DNA of 64,000 nt. Origin: Warburgia ugandensis. Taxonomy: Eukaryota; Streptophyta; Magnoliopsida; Canellales; Canellaceae. This document shows, piece by piece, positions 21,628-31,930 of this stretch. The stretch is from positions 30,391,437 through 30,455,436 of the forward strand of contig CP141138.1 in assembly GCA_035236585.1 (NCBI GenBank), read 5' to 3'. Position numbers and translations under genes: made by a program. Position 1 is the first letter of the stretch. Each line of letters starts with the position of its first letter. Below the pieces are notes generated by a model. That model worked only from the letters and a program-made list of their open reading frames with translations, was not told where the DNA came from and searched no databases.

Positions 21628-22030
21628 CAACTTAAACATGTGACTAGTGCCATCGGGGAAAGTGTCCCTTTTCTGCCTTCCACTTGGTGAGAAGGCCTTT
21701 GGCGTATTACACTTATCCTTGATGTTGATTGTTTCTTTGGAATTAGTTGTTGATTGTAATTTGGGAATTGTACGAGCTATTAACATCTAAATTGTCCTCT
21801 GAATAAAGTAGATGGGCACTGCTTAGAAGGAATGCAGGTATTATTTCTTTCTGAGTTTTTACTTGCACGGAATAAGTAGTCTAATTGAAGTAACTGCTTG
21901 GAAAGTAAAATGAAGAAATATAATTTCTGTAATGGGAAATGGCATCTACATCTCCAGCTTTAATAAACATCCTCTTGTTTAGCCTACACTTAAAAGGCTA
22001 CAAACATTACCTAAAACTTTATAGATGATC
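21628..22030. other. Intergenic, nothing recognised
   Basis: Moderately A+T-rich sequence. No gene, known repeat or long structure seen. Confidence 0.4.
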
Positions 22031-22147
22031 TAAGAAGTGTCCTAATAAGTTTCGGTGCACTAATGTATGCAAAGAAGTCGATGCTTCATTATATAATGGA
22101 GCCTGACTTCTTTAGAAGATCCAAGTCATTCATGTTATTCAGAATGG
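22031..22147 (+). repeat. Dispersed repeat, copy 2 (unclassified)
   Basis: Collinear with 2655-2770 through the core aaagaagtcgatgct, a small palindromic step (cattatataatg), tgact and tttagaagatcc. It may be part of a longer repeat running to about 22640, because 22237-22320 resembles 52845-52920. Confidence 0.5.
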
Positions 22148-22929
22148 CTTGTATAGGCAGAATGCCGAATTTCAAGATGATTGGATGCTTAGAGACTTTT
22201 GCATTCACTTAAAATTACAATAAGTTTTTTCTTTTCTTTTGGGTTTTTTCAAAGACCAAACGCAAGGGTTTATAATCGTCCAAATGCATCTAGCTCCGAT
22301 GGGTTGCCTATTCAAGCCATTTTGAACAAAATAAACTGTTTGAATCTTCCAAAAGAAGTCTTTGCACTCACGAGTGCACTGACTCGCACCAGAATTTATC
22401 CAATAATTATTCAATAGCAAGCATTGAAATTAACACCATTTCTTATAGAATTGAATAATCAGATGCCGGTGGTATGAGTTTAATTGTGTGGGCCCGCATA
22501 GAGATCTTTTGATATGGATCCATAATCTTTGCAGACGTAATGATGACTTTGTTTGTAGTTCGCTTTTCACCATCGATTTACCCCAAAAAAAAAAATACTC
22601 TATAACATCTGATGGACCGATCATTGCCTTCCTCTGAAATTTCTTCCCCCTTTCTATTTCGGTTATGCAAGAAGAAAATAAATAGATAAATATATTGTCT
22701 CTAGTCTAATTAGAGATGACCAATTTCCTATCCTCAACCAAAGGTTTCACAAGTGATTTTTGTTGTCAAATTGTCTAACACTCCATTGGTTTCTACTCAT
22801 ATATATAGTTACTTACAAGTTTTCTAAATACTATTCAGACAATTATGAATTATTTAATAACTACCTATGATTACATAACTACCACAATTCATCCACCTAC
22901 TTAGTTGATAAACAAATGACATGTACTGC

Positions 22930-23360
22930 CTATCTACTTTTACAACAAAAGCTCATAACATTCCTGACAATGCTTAGTATAGAAGAACCTCTTACTATGA
23001 TGGTTTGGTCCGAATTTGTCATCACAATTAAAGCAAAGTCCCTTATCATGCCTTTCCTTTGTCTCATTGAGAGTGAATACTTTTCTAGGCTTGTTGTAGC
23101 TGGTGGTACTAACAATTTGTGTGTTCACAAGATTCCTTTACTCTGCTGAGTTTAGTGGTCCTATTAGTTGAAATTTGGCCTCATATAGACGTGCCACAGT
23201 GATACAACCAATACATTTTCTAGTAGTTGGGCCTACACATAAGCCCTAATAGAATTATTTAATCCAGTAACACGAAACTTATATGTTGAGTTGAAGAAAT
23301 TCTTTCTATACGACCGAGAAGCTTCTCAAATTGTGTTTGATAATTCCTAACAATGCCAAT
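22930..23360 (-). mobile_element. Ty3/gypsy gag fragment with zinc knuckle (broken)
   Basis: The - strand shows ETKERHDKGLCFNCDDKFGP followed by NHHSKR, the CX2CX4H-type zinc knuckle region of plant Ty3/gypsy Gag (typical form RRDKGLCFNCDEKF). Farther up the same strand NYQTQFEKLLGR resembles the Gag core. It is an isolated fossil fragment without LTRs in view. It is not the family at 10261-19640. Confidence 0.7.
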
Positions 23361-23744
23361 TTTCTTTAGTTTAGTGAGACTTTTGAAGAAATGTTAGTAA
23401 GTTATTTGCCAATACCTATAGTGAAGATGTCCTTTGAGCATATCCCAAGTTATAGACCCATTTCACTATGTAATTGTGTAGCAATCTTAAAATTTCAATT
23501 TCATTTCATGATTTTACAGCATTTTTAATTAAAATGGAATGAGGAATTGAGTTCCTTTGAAATTAACTTTCGTGGAAATGGATTTTCCTAAAACAAAAAA
23601 TCAGACTTTGAAAGTTCAAAATTTAGAATGTACACGATGAGAACTTTCTAACAATACTGAGAATGCACGAAATGGAGATTGGAGTTGAAAAACCCCAAAA
23701 TTTCCATTAATAGAAGAGGGGGGTTGAAATTGATAATGACACTC
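23361..23744. other. Intergenic, nothing recognised
   Basis: A+T-rich sequence leading into a more G+C-rich patch. No gene supported. Confidence 0.4.
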
Positions 23745-23902
23745 CCCCTCATCTAAACTTATCACTATAGCAAAACACAGAAGGGGGAAGGAGGAGAGGA
23801 AAGTCTGACGAACCCCCTAATTCGACCCCTCATCGAACCTTATCACTATAGCAAAACATAGAAGGGGGAAGGAGGAGAGGAAAGTCTGACGAACCCCCTC
23901 CC
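23745..23902 (+). repeat. 81-bp tandem duplication, purine-rich
   Basis: Two units begin cccctcatc at 23745 and 23826. They share tatcactatagcaaaaca, gaagggggaaggaggagagg and aaagtctgacgaacccc with few differences. Confidence 0.85.
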
Positions 23903-24300
23903 CCTTTTGCTCTCCCTTCAGCGTAATCCCCTCTCCCATGTTACCTCTTTCTTCTCCATCACCATCCAACTCTACTGATTGTGCAGGCATTAACGTAATC
24001 TTGCCTCTTAGCGTTAGCCATGCCTTCTAAGCTACTTGTGCAGCCACTCCCCTCTTCCCTTTGCCTCCTCCAGCGCCACCTTTCTCCCTCTATTTTCTTG
24101 GTGCTAGCCCCTCCTCCCTTTCCTTCATTGATGAATAAATTGGAGATAGTGAATCAAACTGTCGGTTTACAATGCTGCATGGTGAGAAAAACAACTTGGA
24201 ACAAAGATTTGAGCTATTCATTGTGATTCTCTTGATGCAAGGAGTAAAACCCCTCAATCTATTTGTTGATAAGAGATGATTCCACAATGATATAGGGAGG
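23903..24300 (+). other. Pyrimidine-rich patch with a short open frame (no gene supported)
   Basis: A C+T-rich, relatively G+C-rich stretch contains a 68-codon frame (24020-24226) starting MPSKLLVQPLPSSL. The composition resembles a plant 5' leader or first exon. There is no recognised domain, and no following exon was found. Confidence 0.2.
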
Positions 24301-24938
24301 ACAATGAATCATAGCTATGATTGAGGATCCTCAGGGTTATTTGTCATCTCTAGTGACCTTCTCAGCATGGAATCAAGCTAAATTAGATAAAATCTTCCAT
24401 CGATCTTCTTTTGATCTCAATTTTATGAGCATATGTACGATAGATCTGCATTTTTACAAATCTAATCTTAGGATTCATTTATAATTCATGCTAGAAACTT
24501 TAATCTACAATATAATAGACCTAGATCGATGAAAATTATGATTGTTAATTGTTGATCTAATGGTCAATTGATAGATCTAAGTTCCTAACGTTTGTGAACA
24601 ATCAAATCACTGTAGAAAACATAGATATTAAACTTATAGTTACTAGTTACTGTTTTTCCATAATTAGACAAAATTAGTAATTGGATTGTCTGGAAATTTG
24701 GAATCTGATCCCTAATGATCGTCAACAAATTTTAGATTGTAGATGCAATGATATTTCTATGATTGGCATTTTTGGTGGGGGCATCATGGGAAGGACCAAC
24801 TTGGGGTCTGTGCTTTCCTTATGTGAGGTAGATATAATCTCTCTAGTACGGTATCAACGGTGAACACGCAGACGAACCTGGTTTGGGTTGCAAATGCATA
24901 GTGGTCCATGTGTTCTATTATGATTTTATAGGAAGCAT

Positions 24939-25034
24939 AGTGCTACAAGCATGATTGAGTGGTAGCACCAGTGCTAATGCGGCATCGGTGCTATGAGCAC
25001 GATCTAATGATAGCATTTGAGCTAATGTGGCATG
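24939..25034 (+). repeat. 48-bp imperfect tandem repeat, two units
   Basis: Units at 24939-24986 and 24987-25034 share gtgctay, agca and gctaatg[ct]ggcat, at about 75% identity. Non-coding. Confidence 0.6.
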
Positions 25035-26599
25035 ATAATGCCTGTATATTTTTATAGTTTGAATGTTCATGATCATATTATGAGTGTTGCAAACACTCTT
25101 GGGGACTCATTGAGATAGAGTATTCCCACTAATAATGAGATTTTCACTTATTTGAAGTGCTTCATGAGCTTTTTGACTTTTTTCATAATATTCTCCAGAA
25201 TGAATTTGCAAATGACATGGGTTGCATTGGCATGGAATTTTTTCAAGACATGCACTTAACTTAGAGAAATCATGTGGAGTGTTTGCTTGGATAAGGAAGG
25301 GAAAATAGGAAATAGGGTTGTCAAACTTTGAAAGTGAGTGTGTGCTATAGCAAATATATATCATTAGCAATTCTAAGTCAAACATAACCTTAATTACTGT
25401 CCACATGTATGCTTTGACTTCAGTTCTCATAGGATATTTTTGTCCAAAAATCTCACATATTTCTTACAAAAGAACAATAATTTAGAAAGAATGGTAATGG
25501 CCTCATAAAAGGATATCAACTTCTAAGAATGTTATATTCTACCAAATTTCCTACTCATTCATAACCATATCCAAGCCATATCACTCCTACGATCAAGTTA
25601 GGACTTTTATTAGGACTTAACGTAGGCTTAGGTAAGGGTTATCAAAGGAATGTGTATAAAGGTAGCAAAGGTTGTTTAGAAAATATGTAAAGGTCTTGTA
25701 TTAGTGTATACTTTTCCATTTTTTCTTACAAGAGTGAACATTCTTCCTTTTGTTTTCCTAACTGGACTTTATATATAACCTGTTTGATCTTTTTATTCTT
25801 TTTAACCTTTTTGATGTTCATCTCTTGAATTGTCTTATTCATACTTTTCAATCTTCTCTACATAGTTTCAAAACAAATAGGTAATGGATATATTACAAGG
25901 GTTTAGTATAAGTAAAGGTTATTTGACTAACAAAGAAAAGGCTTATATTTTAATGGTTGAAGGGTCTAACTAACAGGAAATAACATAAGGCTAAAAGCTT
26001 TGGGGTTAAACAAGGATGACCTCTATCATTTCCTACATTTCATATGACTTAAAAATGGCTATAAACTTAAGAGATACATGTCATAGTCTTTTTGTGATTT
26101 CTCAATAGTTGACCAAGATGAAGAATAATAAGACCAACTAAGAATTAATATCTACTGAAGAAGAATTTGTGTAACCCTCAAAAAAGAAAAAATGGCTCAA
26201 AATTCACTTGGGTTATAAGTCTCCACAGATCTTCTTTAGGGTGTCTAAGTTATATTTTCTCTTTAACTTAAACTATATTTATAACTATTTTGTGCTATTA
26301 ATATTTCAAGTTTAATTTTTCATGAAATACTTTAGAAAAAAATGAAGTAATTGTATGCAACTCTATTAATAAGCTAAAGATCAACTGATAATTAAATATT
26401 CAAAATTTTTTGAAATCTCATCTTTACAAAGGAATTTATCATAATTTTTTTTCAAAATTTTTTAAGAATGCAAGAAAAGCTTAGAAATCTCATCCATATT
26501 TATACCCGCAACCTGGACTAAACATTGTCCGCAATATTTTGAAATATAGGACACTTATATCATGGATGGGTAATGTAGAACACTAAGACTTTCTAAAAA
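25035..26599. other. Intergenic, nothing recognised
   Basis: A 107-codon - frame at 25107-25430 has no recognised domain. No other structure was seen in this stretch. Confidence 0.35.
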
Positions 26600-28851
26600 A
26601 TACTTAGGTTGCCTCCTAGTAAGTGCTAAGTTTAACGTCTTTAGCAAGACATAACCTAATGTACCATAATCTAAATCTTACTAGTTCAACCTAATTTTTA
26701 CTAACTTAACTTTAACAATGAAATGGGCAAGATTTCTTACTCTACTTCAGAATCTCGCCGTAGTTTATATATTTCCTCTGCCATGAAATTTTTGGTGGTA
26801 GTAACAATATGACATAGTAAACCACCACCATTTTAAATTTAGTGGGACCACATTGAAGGTCCCCCATTTTCAATATTTCGTGGTAGTTAGTATAATTCCT
26901 CCACCTTGAAAATTGAAGTAGTGGTTACATGATGACATCGTGAACTGCCATGAATTTAAATTTTGTTGGACATATGAAAATAAATAGTCCTCTTTTTGAC
27001 CAAATTAAGGGATAACATTGACCATTGTATTCAATTAATCTTTTTCCTCCATTTCCCTTACATTGTCTTGAAATTGGATATAAACTACCTCTGCACTTCC
27101 CTAAAAGTTAGTTCTTGTATTAGTAGACGTAGGGAGATGGCGAGGCTTAAACCTTGATTATCTTTAATTGTCTACCCTAGAGTTGGTTAGGGTGAAACCA
27201 TGATGGTTCTTGTTCATATGGTTAATAATTCTGAGACTATGGTTGTTCAAGATGCCTAGCCATCCATTGTAGTCTTGGTAGTTTGTCTCAGGATAATAAT
27301 TGCTAAGTTCGAGGAATGCATTGGGTGCATCCATTTGCTCTTGATAGTATTCATTATTGGTGGAGCTACATGGCCATGAAGTGGGATCATAAGGAGAGTC
27401 AAAAGAGGCATAGTCATTATATTAAGGTTGTTGATATGACCTAGTATAATAATTCTCATACTAAGGTTTTTTATATGACTTATTGTAGGAATTATCATAC
27501 TAGGGTTGTTGATATGCCTCATTATTTTATTTGAAAGCAAAGAACCTAGTCATTAGACTTTCCATCCTTTTTTGATAGGCCATTGTGCTCAACTTTATAT
27601 ACAAAAAAACTAATTGTTGTATAAAACAAATGAGTACCACCCTTTTTATGTGACTTTTAATGAAAAACCCTAACTACATGCTGCAACATAAATGCTAGTC
27701 CTAAGCTAAATGATGCACAACCAATCCTAATAGCTAGCTAATGATATCACTAGATGATCTCTACTAATGTGTAGGGTGGTAGCTTTTATACCAAAATCTA
27801 GACAAATCCTACTTTTATCCAAGCTAGACTACTATTTACCAATTAGGTTTTGCTTTAAAGTAGTTAATACAATTATCATGTCAGGAGGTGTTTAGACCTC
27901 AACTGATGCGACAAAAGGCATGAGAAAATTGCTTGGATTTTTTATATCGACTATAACCACAATGCTCAGAAGCTATTGGAGTGATAATATACCTAATCGT
28001 TCAAAAAGGTTCCTACGGGCTTAAAAACTCTAAGTTTCTTACTACTTGATCTTAAATTACATTTATGAGCTAGGATCATAAACATACAAGGAATTTGATT
28101 GATTTATGAGGTAGGCCAAGGATCTGGTGATGCAATCTAGTCCTTATCTTATGAGGGTTCTTGTGGGGCCCTTACTATCATTGTTATCCATTCCACCATG
28201 AGCATATAAACATGCAATGTAATGCAATGAAAGCAAACTAATGCCTACTTATATGCTATCTAACAAACATCTTAATAGACAAGACACTATAACCATGCCG
28301 CCTATGCTTTGGTTATAATGGAGATCAGGCTAACCTTCGTTAGATAGGTGCACAACTAATGCAATAACCCTAACTAAAATGCAACAAGTAGGATGAATGC
28401 CCTAATCTATATGGATTATCCTACCATCCATAATGGAAGATTACATTAAATGCAATTAAGCTAGATAAACAAGAAAAAAGTAAGGGATACTTACAGTTGG
28501 GTTTTCGATGATGATTAAGTGTGGGTCACCATGCTCCATGCTTACCCTGTATCAGTGCAACCCATTCAAAAATTTAATGGATGCAAATTACAATGGGCCT
28601 CACTATAAGTTTCACTTAAACCCTTATCTAAGAAAGGAGGAAAACCCTAATCTAATATGATGAAGCTTTGGCCCATAGGATAGCCACCCCTCCTTTACCA
28701 AATTCTCGTTGCAAAAATCAAACAAAATATGGTCAATTTATGAGGAATTAGCAATAAATGCAAAAAATATGAAAAACCCTAAAATAATGTAACCTAAATG
28801 TAGACTACTTGTAAATAATCAAAATCAATATCCACTATAAATTTGTTGCAA
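26600..28851 (-). mobile_element. Probable internal region of an Athila/Tat-like gypsy element (broken)
   Basis: The stretch near 26608-26650 (ttgcctcctagtaagtgct, taacgtctttagc) resembles a sequence that recurs in internal regions of large plant gypsy elements, as I remember it. Near 27256-27540 the - strand has a Tyr-rich, Gag-like composition with a 13-residue repeat. At its right edge lies a degenerate tRNA-Asp-type primer site and an LTR-like block. No reverse transcriptase was recognised. Family assignment is inference. Confidence 0.4.
27423..27523 (-). repeat. 39-bp tandem repeat, 2.6 units
   Basis: Units begin at 27423, 27462 and 27501. Each starts t[ag]aggtt[gt]tt and repeats gatatg and atcatac or ctcatac. 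The period equals 13 codons, and on the - strand the repeat is Tyr-rich. Confidence 0.75.
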
Positions 28852-28868
28852 TTCCTTGATAACGGCGC
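28852..28868 (-). other. Degenerate tRNA-Asp-type primer-binding site
   Basis: On the - strand this reads GCGCCGTTATCAAGGAA. The tRNA-Asp complement used by Athila-like elements is TGGCGCCGTTGCCGGGGA. The first half (GCGCCGTT) is intact and the second half only partly matches. Confidence 0.45.
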
Positions 28869-31800
28869 AAAAAACTTGTTGTTATGTTTTACTTAACTCG
28901 CATGTGCAAGAATCATTGTAGTAGTTGCACACGAGTGAGATCTATCCGATAAGGAATTGAACAATTTGTGTGTTAGGTGGATCCTTATTTAAATTATCTA
29001 ATCTATCCAAAGAAAGTTGTTTTTAACCTATACTAAGAATTAGAATGAACATGAAAATTAAACATGCATGGATTAAAAATATGGAATGATAAAATATGCT
29101 AAAAGTAAACAAGCCAAAACTTGGAAACTTACCTAAAACATGCATTCTAAAACATTAACAAATGCAAAATTAAGATGAATTATTCTAGGAAACATAGACT
29201 TAAAGAACTTACTACAAGTTGAAACTTCATTAAACTAAGACTTTCTAAAAGTAACACTTTCCTAAAATAAAATTAGAAACTTCCTAGACTAATATGCAAG
29301 TCAGTAATTAATGGAATCTAAACCAAAATCAAACTATAAATTAAATGAAAACAACAACTAATCAAGCATTTAAAAGAAAGCTACAAGTATCACACACATG
29401 ATCCATGAAATGGTGCACATGAATCATGAGTTAGAAAATGAGCTAAATACTTAATTGAAAGACCTAGTAACATTTAATCTAATTCAAGCACTGATTAAAC
29501 AACCTAAAGTTCTAAATGGGTTATTAAGAAAGCAAGTAAAAAAAATGTATATGATGCTGGAAATTAAACATGAACAATCCATTCACAAAATTCAGCACAT
29601 ATTGTTTTTGAAAATCCAATCAACTAGGAATTGGAAAGCATTGCAATTAACACTTTTTTGCAATAAACATTCAAGATCTAAAGCATTCCACTACTGAAAA
29701 CAAGCAGCAATAACAATTCTCAATGAACTCCATTGATTGAATCTCAAGTTACATAAAAAAATAAAACGCATAAACATGTATACAATTTTCTCAAATTTGC
29801 GTGCTATTTCAAGGCATGAAACTTGATTTCAATCACATATAAAACACCTTCTACTGATAACCAAGCTGAGCTAACATGCAAGTAGAACCCAAAAGAAAAC
29901 CAAGAGAAGAGAAACTAGGAAGATGGCATAATTCTAAGGAAAAACAACATCAAACTAGTGCTAGAACTAAGCAAAAAGCACAAAAAAATGAAGGGAACTC
30001 AAAAGACTTAAGCTTTGTGTCCCTTGACTGTCACTACCAAAGAAAAAATAACTTATATCTTAAGAAATAATCAAGAAAAACTAAGGATATGAAGCAAAGA
30101 TTCAAAGGAAAAAGAGTAATGGGAATCGATGAAACTAAGGCACCCAAGTCTCTTGATCTAAAGACTACTATCTCTTGGCTGTCACTACCAGAGATTAGTG
30201 ATCCTGAGGAGCAAGGATCTAGGATTGAAATAAAAGGAAACAAGAATGGAGGATTAAGGAATAAGGCATGAAGAATATAGCATGGAAGAAAGGAAACTAA
30301 GAAGACAATAAAACAAGGAACAAAAGCAAGGTAACAATGAAATATAACCACAAAAAACTCATTTGAAATCACCGTAATAACTATAGGAAGACAAACAAAA
30401 GGAGGTGTAGAGGGATGGAGGAAGATGGCTTCTCCAAGGGAGGAGGTGTGGAAGGTCTTTGGAGGAAGAAAGCGGGGAAGCATTAGGGAAGAAGAAGAGA
30501 AGGGTTGAGATGCTTCCTTCTTTACAGGTCAGTAATTAATGGAATCTAAACCCAAATCAAACTATAAATTAAATGAAAACAACAACTAATCAAGCATTTA
30601 AAAGAAAGCTACAAATATCACACACATGATCCATGAAATGGTGCCCATGAATCATGAGTTAGAAAATGAGCTAAATACTTAATTGAAAGACCTAGTAACA
30701 TTTAATCTAATTCAAGCACTGATTAAACAACCTAAAGTTCTAAATGGGTTCTTAAGAAAGCAAGTAAACAAAATGTATATGGTGCTGGAAATTGAACATG
30801 AACAATCCATTCACAAAATTCAGCACATATTGTTTTTGAAAATCCAATCAATTAGGACTTGGAAAGCATTGTAATTAACACTTTTGTGCAATAAACATTC
30901 AAGATCTAAAGCACTACTGAAAACAAGCAACAATAACAATCCTCAATGAACTCCATTGATTGAATCTCAAGTTACATAAAAAATAGAACGCATAAACATG
31001 TATACAATTTTCTAGAATTTGCGTGCTATTTCAAGGCATGAAACTTGATTTCAATCACATAGAAAACACCTTCTAATGATAACCAAGTTGAGCTAACATG
31101 CAAGTAGAATCCAAAATAAAACCAAGAGAAGAGAAACTAGGAAGATGGCATTATTCTAAGGAAAAACAACATCAAACTAGTGCTAGAACTAAGCAAAAAA
31201 CACATAAAAATGAAGGGAACTCAAAAGAATTAAGCTATTGTTTCTCTTGACTGTCACTACCAGAGAAACAATAACTTATATCTTAAGAAATAATCAGGAA
31301 AAGCTAAGGATATGAAGCAAAGATTCAAAGGAAAAAGAGTAATGGGAATCGATGAAACTAAGGCACCCAAGTCGCTTGATCTAAAGACTACTATCTCTTG
31401 GCTGTCACTACCAGAGATTAGTGATCCTTAGGAACAAGGATCTAGGATTGAAATAAAAGGAAACAAGCATGGAGGATTAAGGAATAAGGCATGGAAGAAA
31501 GGAAACTAAGAAGACAATAAAACAAGGAACAAAAGCAAGGCAACAAAGAAATAAAACCACAAAAAACTCACTTGAAATCACTGTAATAACTATAGGAAGA
31601 CAAACAAAAAGAGGTGTAGAGGGATGGAGGAAGATGGCTTCTCCAAAGGAGGAGGTGTGGAAGGTATTTGGAGGAAGAAAGCGGGCTAAGAAGGGGATAA
31701 GATAGGACAAGGTGGTAAATACCTATTTTTTAGGAGAGGGCATCTTCCCCTTGTAAAAATAGTGGAGACTTATGGGAAATAGAAAGATGAGGGGATAAAG

Positions 31801-31930
31801 ATAGAGAGAGGGATAGAGATAAGGGGGAAATGTATAAAGTAGAAAGTGAGGTGATTGGTTTGGTTAAAAGGGGTGTTAGGGAGGTGGGAGGCTTTAGGAA
31901 AGTAGGAGATACCACCTTAGGAAGGTGCAT
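28869..31930 (-). mobile_element. LTR-like block A (Athila/Tat-like, incomplete)
   Basis: A non-coding block adjoining the primer site on its left. It is similar to block C (37326-39700) in the same orientation and to the reverse complement of block B (31931-34955). Shared landmarks are a ggatcc-ttatttaaatta start, a 'ccatgaaatggtgcacatga' segment and a 'ggtgattggtt...aggtgggag' end. It contains a ~1.2-kb duplication and lacks about 0.7 kb that B and C share at their far ends. A fossil of unknown age; the two internal copies are about 95% alike. Confidence 0.5.
29300..31685 (+). repeat. 1.23-kb direct duplication inside block A
   Basis: Unit 1 (29300-30476) and unit 2 (30528-31685) both begin gtcagtaattaatggaatct and end gaggaagaaagcggg. 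Spacing is 1,228 bp. Differences are scattered single bases and a few small indels. The short open frames in each unit are not supported as genes. Confidence 0.9.

Noticed and set aside
24020-24226. Short frame MPSKLLVQPLPSS as a chloroplast-targeted first exon
   Set aside because: Ser/Leu/Pro richness follows from C+T content. No second exon and no homology recognised.
27423-27523. CRISPR-like array
   Set aside because: The 39-bp units are directly adjacent with no spacers, and the host is a plant. It is a tandem repeat.
30034-30483. 149-codon hydrophobic frame on the - strand
   Set aside because: It lies wholly inside a duplicated LTR-like block. The same region in the second unit lacks the frame in that form. 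Hydrophobicity follows from composition.
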